Translations under genes and position numbers: made by a program
The notes under the pieces: model-generated
What the model saw: the letters and a program-made list of their open reading frames with translations, nothing else
Told to the model about the DNA's origin: nothing
The model's database searches: none
Origin: Polaribacter sp. Hel1_85
GTDB lineage: Bacteria; Bacteroidota; Bacteroidia; Flavobacteriales; Flavobacteriaceae
Length of the DNA: 64,000 nt
NCBI RefSeq assembly: GCF_000766795.1
Contig: NZ_JPDS01000001.1
Coordinates: 501,001 to 565,000 of the forward strand
Reading direction: 5' to 3'
Shown: piece after piece, positions 1 through 7,841 of the stretch
How positions within the stretch are numbered: position 1 is the first letter of the stretch
How the letters are laid out: each line of letters opens with the position of its first letter

Positions 1-1
1 A

Positions 2-1135
2 CCTGCTTTATCTTTAGAAGTATTAGGAAAACCAATTCCTAATGGATGGAGTGATTTTTTAACTTTAGGAAACCAATCGATATGGACAGGGATTAATAGT
101 AACGGAGAAGCAGGAATCGGGTTGACAGAAGTAATCGGTTTTGCTTGGGCTGCTAATACAATTACTCATTTCGGACTTATTGATATGGCTTTACTGCGTT
201 TTGCTAAAAAGAAATCTTACGGATTAGCAACAAGTACAGGTATGATGTTTGGTCATTATGTTGCATGGATATCCGCAGGTATTATGGGAGCAGGTGCTGC
301 TATTATTCTTGGAAAAACTATTGTAGAACTTGATCCAGGTGATGTTGCATATTACGCATTAGGTTGGTCTGGATTTGTGATTGTAATTGTAGCTGGTTGG
401 ACTACCGCTGTTGCAAACCTTTACAGAGCTGGTTTAGCTGCACAAGCAATTTTTCAAAAACAATCACGTAAAAAAACAACCATAATTGTAGGGTTGGTTA
501 CCATGATTGTAGCTTGTTTCCCTTTTGTATTTTCTCAAATATTACCTTTACTTACCTATGCAGGATTATTAGTAGTACCCGTAGGAGCAATTGTATTTGC
601 AGAACATCAAATATTTCCTAAAATTGGGTATACAAGATATTGGTCTCATTACCGTCAATTAACATTTAGTACGCCAGCTATAGCCTCTTGGGGATTAGGT
701 CTTGTATTCGGTTTTGGGTTAAATGCTTTAAATGTAATGTCTTTCTATTATCTATTTATACCTACTTGGATTTTTACGATACTAATCTATACGTTCTTAG
801 CAGGTCGTTATGGAGCAAAAGACAAATATCCTGAAGCAGCAAATAAAGAAAAAATATACTATCAAAATATTGAAGCTTTTCAAGAAGAAAAATCAAAAGA
901 AGAGGAAGTACCAGTTATAGACAATTCAATTTTTACAAAAGTATTAAGAATCATTTCTTTACTTGTATTATTAATCACATTAGTACTCGCTTGTATTGTT
1001 CTATTTGGTAGTTCAAACGAAGCTGTGTACATACAAAACCGTGAAATATTTTATCAATATGCATTTATCTGTACATTAATTTACTTTGTTACTGCATACT
1101 GGGCACTTAAACGTGGAAAATCTAAAAAATCTTAA
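2..1135 (+). CDS. Permease, probable NCS1/purine-cytosine-permease-like sugar alcohol transporter (5' end outside window)
   Basis: The frame is open from the second base, so the gene starts upstream and about 377 C-terminal residues are visible; the TTG at 122 is not a start. I see about ten hydrophobic segments with Gly/Ala-rich helices, then an acidic loop (EEKSKEEEVP) and two final helices before a basic tail, GKSKKS. The overall look is that of a multi-spanning cytoplasmic-membrane symporter. The gene ends 5 bp before the mannitol dehydrogenase, so it is probably co-transcribed with it, and the inferred substrate is mannitol or another polyol. The family assignment rests on appearance and context rather than a diagnostic motif; a sodium:solute symporter is the main alternative. 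Confidence 0.6.
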   Translation, partial: PALSLEVLGKPIPNGWSDFLTLGNQSIWTGINSNGEAGIGLTEVIGFAWAANTITHFGLIDMALLRFAKKKSYGLATSTGMMFGHYVAWISAGIMGAGAAIILGKTIVELDPGDVAYYALGWSGFVIVIVAGWTTAVANLYRAGLAAQAIFQKQSRKKTTIIVGLVTMIVACFPFVFSQILPLLTYAGLLVVPVGAIVFAEHQIFPKIGYTRYWSHYRQLTFSTPAIASWGLGLVFGFGLNALNVMSFYYLFIPTWIFTILIYTFLAGRYGAKDKYPEAANKEKIYYQNIEAFQEEKSKEEEVPVIDNSIFTKVLRIISLLVLLITLVLACIVLFGSSNEAVYIQNREIFYQYAFICTLIYFVTAYWALKRGKSKKS

Positions 1136-1140
1136 ACATC

Positions 1141-2634
1141 ATGAAAACATATAAATTAAATAGCCAGAATTTACCTCAATTATCAGAAACTGTTTCTATC
1201 CCCCAATACGATAGATCTAAAGTAAAAGCAGGTATTGTACATGTTGGCGTTGGTGGCTTTCATAGAGCACACGAAGCCTATTATACAGATCAATTGTTGC
1301 AAAATGAAACAGCAGGAAATTGGGGTATTTGTGGTGTTGCATTATTAGAATATGATGCTAAAATTTACAATACTCTTAAAGAGCAAGATGGTTTATACAC
1401 TTTAGTTGTAAAAGAATTAGACGGTACTTTAACAAAAAGAGTAATCGGTTCTATAGTAGAAATGTTATACGCTCCTGAAAATCCGATGAAGGTGATTGAG
1501 AAAATGGCGAGTCCAGCTATTAAAATCATCTCTTTAACAATTACAGAGGGTGGTTATAATTATAATGAAGCAACAGGCGAATTTAATTTCGAAACCCCTG
1601 CCATTCAATATGATTTAGAGAATCCTAAAGCGCCAAAAACAATTTTTGGTTATATAACCCAAGCTTTAAAAATGCGTAAAGAAAAAGGATTAGAAGGTAT
1701 TACCATTCAATCTTGTGATAATATTCAAGGAAACGGACATATGGCAGAAAAAATGTTATTGAGTTATGTAAAAGTAGCTGAACCAACATTAGTTACATGG
1801 ATTAATGAAAACGTATCATTCCCAAATGCAATGGTAGATAGAATTACACCAGCAACAAGTACTACATACATTTCTAGTTTAAAAGAAACATATGGTATTG
1901 ATGATGCATGGCCAGTAGTTTGCGAACCTTTTAAACAATGGGTTATCGAAGATAACTTTGCAGCTGGAAGACCTGCCTGGGAAACTGTAGGAGCTCAGTT
2001 TGTTGATGATGTTGTACCGTTTGAAAAAATGAAATTAAGTTTATTAAATGCAGGACATTCTGTATTAGGAATTTTAGGTGATTTAATGGGCTATGCAACC
2101 ATTGATGAGTCTGTGAACAATGAAGAAATACAACGCTTTTTAAACAATTATATGAATCTTGAAGTAACACCCACTTTAGCAGGTTTAGAGGGTGTTAATT
2201 TAAAAGAGTATAAAAAATCTTTATTACAAAGGTTTGGAAACATCTATATTAAAGATCAAATAGATCGAATTTGTTCAGAAAGTTCTGCAAAATTTCCAAT
2301 ATTTATTTTACCAACCGTAAACAAACAACTAGAAAACAAGGGGTCTATTGGATTTGCATCTTTTGTGATAGCTGCTTGGGCAGTTTACAGTTTAGGTAAA
2401 AATGAAAATAGCGAACCTTTAATAATAAAAGATGCAATGAAGACTATCTTAAATGAAAAAGCAGTAGCGGCAAAAGAGAATCCTGCAGCATTTTTAGAAA
2501 TAGCATCGATTTTCGGAAAATTAAAAGATGCTGAAACATTTGTAAATGCCTACACAACTTCTTATCACAATATTGTAAAGTATGGTGTAGAAAAATGTAT
2601 AATAACAATGAATAATTCTATTCTTAATTTATAG
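1141..2634 (+). CDS. Mannitol 2-dehydrogenase family protein
   Basis: This 497-residue protein has the usual length of the long-chain mannitol dehydrogenase family, which oxidises D-mannitol to D-fructose with NAD+ in the cytoplasm. The N-terminal Rossmann region is seen in GIVHVGVGGFHRAHEAYY (residues about 31-48). The family catalytic signature, Lys followed by Asn and His, is seen in KLSLLNAGHSVLG at about residues 298-310. The ATG at 1141 follows the permease stop by 5 bp, and the fructokinase begins 3 bp after its stop, so the three form one operon. The pathway is uptake, oxidation to fructose, then phosphorylation. Related uronate reductases (tagaturonate/mannonate) belong to the same family, but the adjoining fructokinase favours mannitol. 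Confidence 0.88.
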   Translation: MKTYKLNSQNLPQLSETVSIPQYDRSKVKAGIVHVGVGGFHRAHEAYYTDQLLQNETAGNWGICGVALLEYDAKIYNTLKEQDGLYTLVVKELDGTLTKRVIGSIVEMLYAPENPMKVIEKMASPAIKIISLTITEGGYNYNEATGEFNFETPAIQYDLENPKAPKTIFGYITQALKMRKEKGLEGITIQSCDNIQGNGHMAEKMLLSYVKVAEPTLVTWINENVSFPNAMVDRITPATSTTYISSLKETYGIDDAWPVVCEPFKQWVIEDNFAAGRPAWETVGAQFVDDVVPFEKMKLSLLNAGHSVLGILGDLMGYATIDESVNNEEIQRFLNNYMNLEVTPTLAGLEGVNLKEYKKSLLQRFGNIYIKDQIDRICSESSAKFPIFILPTVNKQLENKGSIGFASFVIAAWAVYSLGKNENSEPLIIKDAMKTILNEKAVAAKENPAAFLEIASIFGKLKDAETFVNAYTTSYHNIVKYGVEKCIITMNNSILNL

Positions 2635-2637
2635 TTT

Positions 2638-3519
2638 ATGAAAAATATAGTTTGTTATGGTGAGGTTTTATGGGATGTATTTCCGAACCATAAAAAAATT
2701 GGTGGAGCTCCTTTAAATGTTGCTTTAAGATTACAATCTTTAGAAAATAACGTTGCTATAATTACAAGGATAGGAGACGATACTGAAGGAAAAGAAATTA
2801 AAGATTTTATAATAAATAGAGGAGTAGTAACTGAAAACATTCAAATAGATTCAACTTTAAAAACAGGAGTAGTAGCAGTTATTTTAGACGCAAAAGGGAC
2901 TGCTACCTATACCATTAATTTCCCTAGAGCTTGGGATAACATTAAGCTTACAGAAAAAGCAAAACAAATTACTGAAAATTCTGACGCTTTTATCTTTGGT
3001 AGTTTAGTGGCAAGAAATGATGTCTCTAGAGATACTTTATATCAACTTTTAAAAATAGCAAAATATAAAATATTTGACATCAATTTGAGAGCTCCTCATT
3101 ATACCTTAGAAGTTTTAAAGACGTTAATGAATGAAGCAGATTTTATTAAATTTAATGATGATGAAATTTTTGAAATAGCCAAAGAGCTTAAATCTGAATC
3201 GGATTCTTTAGAAGAGACAATTCAATTTATAGCTAAAGAAACCAAAACAAAGTCTATTTGTGTAACAAAAGGTGGTGATGGAGCTATTTTATATTATAAT
3301 GATGTCTTTTATCATAACAGTGGTTATAAAATAGAAGTTATAGATACAGTAGGAGCAGGAGATTCTTTTTTAGCATCCTTAACCAATAAATTGTTAAAAG
3401 GGATCTCACCACAAAGAGCAATAGACTTTGCTTGTGCAATTGGTGCTATAGTAGCTGGGAGTGAAGGAGCAAACCCTCAAATTAAAAAAGAAGAGATTAA
3501 CAAGTTTGTAGATTTTTAA
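2638..3519 (+). CDS. Fructokinase, PfkB-family carbohydrate kinase
   Basis: This 293-residue ribokinase/PfkB-fold kinase would phosphorylate fructose at the expense of ATP. The first family signature is visible near the N terminus (GGAPLNVALRLQSL, residues about 22-35). The second, DTVGAGDSFLASL with its catalytic Asp, lies near residues 236-248. The start ATG is 3 bp after the mannitol dehydrogenase stop, indicating translational coupling. Its place at the end of the operon fits conversion of mannitol-derived fructose to fructose-6-phosphate for glycolysis. No promoter lies between these genes. Confidence 0.88.
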   Translation: MKNIVCYGEVLWDVFPNHKKIGGAPLNVALRLQSLENNVAIITRIGDDTEGKEIKDFIINRGVVTENIQIDSTLKTGVVAVILDAKGTATYTINFPRAWDNIKLTEKAKQITENSDAFIFGSLVARNDVSRDTLYQLLKIAKYKIFDINLRAPHYTLEVLKTLMNEADFIKFNDDEIFEIAKELKSESDSLEETIQFIAKETKTKSICVTKGGDGAILYYNDVFYHNSGYKIEVIDTVGAGDSFLASLTNKLLKGISPQRAIDFACAIGAIVAGSEGANPQIKKEEINKFVDF

Positions 3520-3669
3520 AGCTTTTCAATACGCATTAGCAATAGTATTTTAGTAAATAGTAAAAACTATCTTTAAAAGCTTAAAAAGCTATGTTAAGGA
3601 TATTTTTTATGTTTATAGTAAAGAATAATATTTAAACAAGTAACTTCATAAATTAAAACGATTCAATAA

Positions 3670-3702
3670 ACAGATTACCACGTCCTAACGTCCTCGTAAT
3701 GA
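3670..3702 (+). repeat. REP-like palindromic repeat, left half, interrupted by IS110 copy 1
   Basis: The segment reads ACAGATTAC, variable middle, then CCTCGTAATGA. The same element is intact at 28099-28134 (CTTTCGTAATGACG) and interrupted again at 43845-43876. Joining this half to the base after the insertion element (C at 4953) restores TCGTAATGAC. It is therefore the target into which the element inserted. Confidence 0.7.
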
Positions 3703-3740
3703 TCTGTGTTAAAAAACTATTATTTTTAGTTATTTTTTTT

Positions 3741-4712
3741 TTAATTTATGCAATATAAACTTTGATGGTTTTCATTGTAATATTTTTTGTTTTTTGCGAT
3801 AGCAAAAATCTGTTTTATTAACTTATTTGCTATTGCGATTTTAATAACTCTATCGGGTTTTCCTTTTTCTTTTAGTCTCTTATACATTTCCATACACGTT
3901 TTATTCACTCTTTTTGCAGACCAAGAACACAAGTATAATAACTTTCTAATTTGTGGTTTTCCCATTTTACAAATATGTCCCTTTCCCTTTACACTTGTTC
4001 CTGATTGATATAATCTTGGGCTAAAACCTACAAAAGCTGTGAGTTGTTTATAATTTTCAAATTTTGTAAAATTGTCTGTAATAACACTCATCATAATAGC
4101 CGTTTTCAGCCCGATCCCTGGAATTGTTTTTATTCTTTCGACCGTGTCTTTATAGGCTAATTTCCCTATTTGCTCTATCTTTTTCTCAAACTTATCTATG
4201 TGTCTTATTAATAATATTAGTACTTGTTTTAATTCTTTTCTAAGATCAGGACTCAACAAACCTGTTACTTCAAAGGATTCTAGTTGTCTTTTTGTTTGAT
4301 GTTTTTGTTTTTTTAGTAATTCTAAAGCTGTGTAAAGTTGTTTAATCTCTATACTAGGTTTACTCTCTGGGCACCATCTTTTTAACTCATATTGAGCACC
4401 ATATTCGGCAATTGTCTTTGCGTCTTTTTTATCCGTTTTTGCTCTATATAATCTTGTTTGACTATATCTTCTAATTATCAATGGATTTAATACACATACA
4501 TTAAAATTAGATGCATGTAAAAAAGTTGCTAACTGAACATAATAAGGACCACTAGCCTCCATTACAATCCAGTCTGATGTACCAATCAATTTAGTAAATT
4601 GCTCAAATCCTCTATTTTGATTTTTAAAAATTTTGTGTATCCATTTATCTTTTTCTAAATAAGAAACATCAAAGGTTTGCTTACTAATATCAATTCCTAT
4701 AATTTTACTCAT
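3741..4712 (-). CDS. IS110-family transposase (DEDD recombinase)
   Basis: This 323-residue transposase starts at the ATG of MSKIIGIDISKQTF; the frame is open upstream for 14 codons, but those give no family-like sequence. The N-terminal RuvC-like domain shows the acidic residues in IGIDIS, VMEASGPY and AKTDKKDAKT. The C-terminal Transposase_20 region shows TIPGIGLKTAIMM and the conserved serine region LYLCSWSAKR. It would act with a bridge RNA encoded by the element to recombine donor and target. The protein differs from the second copy only at His/Arg (in LLIRHIDKF) and Asp/Glu (in KGKPDRVIK). The reading frame looks intact, so the element may still be active. Confidence 0.92.
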   Translation of the reverse strand: MSKIIGIDISKQTFDVSYLEKDKWIHKIFKNQNRGFEQFTKLIGTSDWIVMEASGPYYVQLATFLHASNFNVCVLNPLIIRRYSQTRLYRAKTDKKDAKTIAEYGAQYELKRWCPESKPSIEIKQLYTALELLKKQKHQTKRQLESFEVTGLLSPDLRKELKQVLILLIRHIDKFEKKIEQIGKLAYKDTVERIKTIPGIGLKTAIMMSVITDNFTKFENYKQLTAFVGFSPRLYQSGTSVKGKGHICKMGKPQIRKLLYLCSWSAKRVNKTCMEMYKRLKEKGKPDRVIKIAIANKLIKQIFAIAKNKKYYNENHQSLYCIN

Positions 4713-4952
4713 ATCAAATGTTTTTATAGAAAAATTACTACATTTACTTATCAATCCTAAATACAGACTTAGACGTCTAATGATCTGTTCAAGTTTATGT
4801 AGTAAGAGGTAAAGTGATTAGCATTGCGAACGGTCTTTAATGACAAATGACGGACTATAATCTTTTCCTTTACCCTTACTTTTCTTGTTAAATATTAAAT
4901 CTAATTTAAACTTTTTTAAAACAGATTATTATATTTTACAAACATAGGATGA
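4713..4952 (-). ncRNA. Candidate IS110 bridge RNA region
   Basis: This is the long non-coding end 5' of the transposase, where IS110-group elements encode their bridge RNA. It contains TAATGATCTGT (4778-4788), identical over 11 bases to the element's other end (3697-3707), a possible donor-recognition segment. It also contains TAATGAC (4838-4844) and ATGACGG, matching the REP target TAATGACG, a possible target-recognition segment. A perfect 12-bp palindrome, TTAGACGTCTAA, lies at 4769-4780. The exact RNA ends and fold are inferred, not seen. Confidence 0.5.
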
Positions 4953-5022
4953 CAGTTATATTATGTTATTAGAAAAAAGGAAACAAGAGACAAGAGACAT
5001 AATATTAACTAAAATTACCACC

Positions 5023-5144
5023 CCGACATACTATAATTTCAGTAAGAATTCAAAAGAGATGAAACGGCTAAGTGTTCAAAGCTTGTCCTCAACTAGATTA
5101 GGGAATCAAATAATAAGTAGTTTGGACACTGCAGTGGAGTTTCA
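5023..5144. repeat. Interspersed repeat D, copy 1
   Basis: About 120 bp beginning CCGACATACTATAATTTC and containing GTCCTCAACTAGATTAGGGA. It is closely similar to 27871-27988, where the REP-like repeat also lies nearby. A 70-codon open frame overlaps it but is a by-product of the repeat. The 209 bp between it and the DUF1328 gene show no gene or clear signal. Confidence 0.65.
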
Positions 5145-5353
5145 CTATAATACAACAGAAAATACAGAAGCGTAGTTTACTAAACTGTAAATAGATTGAG
5201 TTTTTAAGTTAAAATCGTATTCATTCAATCAGCTATTTCATCAATTTTACTACGAGCATCTGTATATAATTCTTCAAATTTGTTATGCAATACAAAGAAG
5301 TTCTCTCCTGTAATACTTAAGTAAAAATTTCAATATTTTTAATTATATATATA

Positions 5354-5518
5354 CTAAATTTTATTTGTTCTTCCTCTAATTAAAGAGATTACAAACAATA
5401 CTAAAAAGATAAAGAATAAAATTTTTGCAAATCCTGCAGCTGCACCAGCTATACCGGTAAATCCTAAAATTCCTGCTATTAATGCGATGATAATAAATGT
5501 GATTGTCCAACGTAACAT
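5354..5518 (-). CDS. DUF1328 (YtjA-like) small membrane protein
   Basis: This 54-residue protein is [10 protein letters not shown]... with two hydrophobic helices separated by a Gly/Ala hinge ([17 protein letters not shown]) and a basic end, LIRGRTNKI. It matches the DUF1328 family in length, in its MLRWT-like start and in the GxAGAAAGxAK centre. The function is unknown; relatives are inner-membrane proteins often seen with stress genes. A promoter with -7 box TAACTTTG lies 47 bp upstream. Ahead of that is the same 30-bp operator found before the SRAP-like gene and the outer-membrane protein gene, so it is probably a member of that regulon. Confidence 0.85.
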   Translation of the reverse strand: MLRWTITFIIIALIAGILGFTGIAGAAAGFAKILFFIFLVLFVISLIRGRTNKI

Positions 5519-5564
5519 AATATAAAGTTTTTAAATGGTTAATAATTATTTTTTATTTACACTA

Positions 5565-5621
5565 CAAAGTTAGAATAGAACTATTATTTGCTTTTGCTCA
5601 TATAAAATTGATATTAACTCA
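5565..5621 (-). promoter_or_regulatory. Promoter of the DUF1328 gene with direct-repeat operator (site A)
   Basis: Read on the minus strand, TGAGTTAATATCAA...TTTTATATGAGCAAAA occupies 5592-5621. Its two TGAG blocks are 21 bp apart. Nineteen bases after it is the -7 box TAACTTTG (5565-5572). Spacing and sequence match sites B and C. Confidence 0.75.
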
Positions 5622-5654
5622 AATGCAAATAAGTAGTTTTTTTTCATTTTTGAA

Positions 5655-5712
5655 ATGAGCAAAGATTGAATTGATATGAATTAAGAAAAAATAGGATTTC
5701 ATTATAATTTTG
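5655..5712 (+). promoter_or_regulatory. Promoter of the SRAP-cls-patatin operon with direct-repeat operator (site B)
   Basis: ATGAGCAAAGATTG...AATTGATATGAATTAAG lies at 5655-5685, with ATGAG and ATGAA 21 bp apart. Nineteen bases later is the -7 box TAATTTTG (5705-5712). The start codon of the first gene is 62 bp beyond. The arrangement is the same as in sites A and C. Confidence 0.72.
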
Positions 5713-5774
5713 TTCTGATCATAAAAATAAATTAGAAATGAGAAGATATCAAAAACTATAATAACCTAATTAAA

Positions 5775-6404
5775 ATGAAATATAGCTTATCAAATACAGC
5801 AAGTAAAACTTTAATTAAAGAAGAATTAGGTGTAGATTTTAAATATCCAAACATCTACAAACCCAGGTTAAAAATAGATGGGTATAAAGAACAAACAGTT
5901 TCAATTATTACAATGGATTTTCCCAATATAATTACACAAGGTATTTGGGGGATTTTGCCACAAAATTTTGAAGGAGATTGGAAAAAATTTCAGCGCTTAA
6001 AAACAACATTACATGTAAATAAAACTGAGATTTCAGAAAATGTATTATATAAAGATGCACTAGCAAAACGTAGGTGTTTAATTATTGTAACGGGTTTTTA
6101 TACGCATCAGCTCACAGGAAAAAAAATTACGAGTTACCTAGTAGAAAAAAAGCCTTTAAGGCCATTTTATTTAGCAGGAATATATAATGTTTTAGAAGAT
6201 GGTTTTGTAACATGTTCTGTAGTAAATACAGATGCCAATTCATCTGTAGCGTCTATTAATAATTTATACGAAGTAATGCCTTTACAAATACCAGAAATTT
6301 TAAAAAATATTTGGTTAGATAAAAATACTGAAATTAAAGACATTAACTATATTGTTTCTAAGCCATATATTACTAAATTTAAAGTTCAAAAAATAGCCTC
6401 TTAA
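5775..6404 (+). CDS. SRAP-domain (HMCES/YedK-like) protein lacking the catalytic cysteine
   Basis: This 209-residue protein resembles SOS-response-associated peptidases, which cap abasic sites in single-stranded DNA through Cys2. The family core is recognisable: RRCLIIVTGFYTHQL corresponds to the usual RCLIPADGFYEW, and VNTDANSSVASINN with VMPLQIP corresponds to the region before RMPVIL. Key positions differ: the protein starts MKYSLSN with no Cys2, the glutamate of GFYEW is replaced, and the active-site His is Asn in SINN. It is therefore probably a degenerate or repurposed member. An ATG at 5738 is closed after seven codons, so 5775 is the start. It overlaps the cardiolipin synthase gene by one base (TAATG). 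Confidence 0.7.
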   Translation: MKYSLSNTASKTLIKEELGVDFKYPNIYKPRLKIDGYKEQTVSIITMDFPNIITQGIWGILPQNFEGDWKKFQRLKTTLHVNKTEISENVLYKDALAKRRCLIIVTGFYTHQLTGKKITSYLVEKKPLRPFYLAGIYNVLEDGFVTCSVVNTDANSSVASINNLYEVMPLQIPEILKNIWLDKNTEIKDINYIVSKPYITKFKVQKIAS

Positions 6405-7828
6405 TGTTAATTGCTTTTTATAGTATTTATGGAGTTAGTACCCTTTGGGCAATTTTTAGTATACTTTTATACGGAAATAGACCTGCAAGATCTATTGGTT
6501 GGCTTTTAATTGTAATCATTTTTCCAATCTTAGGAGTTGTTTTCTATATACTTTTTGGTGTAAACAGAAAGAAATTTAAGTTTTTTACACTTAATTTTAA
6601 TGCAAAAAGAAAATTATACGATTTAAATCATAAAAGTAAAAATATTGAAAAATTTACTTATAAATTTAATACAGACAAGTTTGGTCGTATAGGTAAGTTA
6701 TTACAAAGAAGCTCTGGTTTTCCGGTTGTTCAAGGAAATAGTATTCAACTTTTAAAAGATGGGGCGCTTACTTTTGATGAAATTTTTGAGGCCTTTTCTA
6801 AAGCTGAAAAATTCATTCATATTCAATATTATATTTTAGAAGAAGGAGAATTGTTAGATAAATTAATTAGTTTATTTACAGAAAAAATTAAAAAAGGTGT
6901 AGAAATTAGAATTTTATATGATGCTTTGGGTAGTAATGGATGGAAAAACAGCGCTGTTAAAAAGCTTGAAAATTTAGGCGCAAAAACACATTCTATACTA
7001 CCTTTTAAAATAGGCACAATTTTATCAACTCTAAATTATAGAAATCATCGTAAAATAGCTATTATTGATGGAGTAGTAGCTTTTACAGGCGGAGTTAATG
7101 TTTCTGATAAGTATATAAAAGCAAATTCAAATTTGGGTATCTGGGATGATTTGCATTTAAAAGTTGAGGGACCTGCGGTAGATCATTTACATAGAATTTT
7201 TATTAAAGACTATTATTTTGCTAGTAATGAAGTATTATTAACAAACGATTTTTATCTTCCTTTTCAAAAAGAAAAAGGAACTTCTTTAATACAAATTGTT
7301 GCTGGTGGACCCGATTTAAAATACCTCTCTATATTACATCAATATCTTATGATGATACATACAGCAGAAAAATCTATTTACATTCAAAACCCCTATTTTA
7401 TTCCAAATAAAGCATTATTAGAAGCCTTAAAAATGGCTGTTTTAAGTGGAGTAGATGTAAAAATTATAGTTCCAAAAAATAACGATAGTATATTAGCAAA
7501 GCACAGTATGTTTGCTAATTTTGAAGACTTATTAGAAGCAGGTATTAAAATTTGTGTATTAAAAACTACTTTTTCGCACTGTAAATTAATTATTATTGAT
7601 GACGAAATAGCTTCTATTGGATCTGGAAATTTTGACTATAGAAGTTTTGAATATAATTATGAAGTAAATACGCTTATTTATGATAAAAATATTACTAAAA
7701 ACTTGAGTAATGATTTCCGAAAAAGCTTAGAAAATTGCATGGTTTTAGATTATAATTCTTTTAAAAACCGTCCTTTAACAACAAAATTATTAGAAGGATG
7801 TGCAAAAGTATTTAGTCCGTTATTATAA
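6404..7828 (+). CDS. cls: Cardiolipin synthase, phospholipase D family
   Basis: The 474-residue protein has two N-terminal membrane helices (residues about 1-20 and 31-48) and two phospholipase D (HKD) motifs: NHRKIAIIDG near residue 213 and SHCKLIIIDD near 396, each followed by the Gly/Ser-Asn-Asp/Tyr part (GGVNVSD and GSGNFDYRS). It would join phosphatidylglycerol or related lipids to form cardiolipin at the inner membrane. Its ATG overlaps the stop of the SRAP-like gene as TAATG, so the two are coupled. It lies in an operon with the patatin gene, which points to membrane-lipid remodelling. Confidence 0.92.
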   Translation: MLIAFYSIYGVSTLWAIFSILLYGNRPARSIGWLLIVIIFPILGVVFYILFGVNRKKFKFFTLNFNAKRKLYDLNHKSKNIEKFTYKFNTDKFGRIGKLLQRSSGFPVVQGNSIQLLKDGALTFDEIFEAFSKAEKFIHIQYYILEEGELLDKLISLFTEKIKKGVEIRILYDALGSNGWKNSAVKKLENLGAKTHSILPFKIGTILSTLNYRNHRKIAIIDGVVAFTGGVNVSDKYIKANSNLGIWDDLHLKVEGPAVDHLHRIFIKDYYFASNEVLLTNDFYLPFQKEKGTSLIQIVAGGPDLKYLSILHQYLMMIHTAEKSIYIQNPYFIPNKALLEALKMAVLSGVDVKIIVPKNNDSILAKHSMFANFEDLLEAGIKICVLKTTFSHCKLIIIDDEIASIGSGNFDYRSFEYNYEVNTLIYDKNITKNLSNDFRKSLENCMVLDYNSFKNRPLTTKLLEGCAKVFSPLL

Positions 7829-7841
7829 ATACCACACTATA

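Larger units (their letters stand above)
3701..4953 (-). mobile_element. IS110-family insertion sequence, copy 1
   Basis: The limits come from comparison with the second copy (43875-45127). The two are colinear at a constant offset of 40174 bp and stop matching just after GGATGAC on the right. On the left, identity runs into the shared REP-like target CCTCGTAATGA. I noticed only two base differences, both in the coding part. There are no terminal inverted repeats and no target duplication beyond a short shared ATGA, as expected of IS110 elements, which use a RuvC-like DEDD transposase and a short core. About 240 bp of non-coding sequence lies 5' of the transposase. The element is about 1.25 kb. 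Confidence 0.88.

Noticed and set aside
4963..5175. Open frame of 70 codons on the plus strand
   Set aside because: It runs through interspersed repeat D, has no family-like sequence, and the corresponding repeat at 27871-27988 does not keep the frame.
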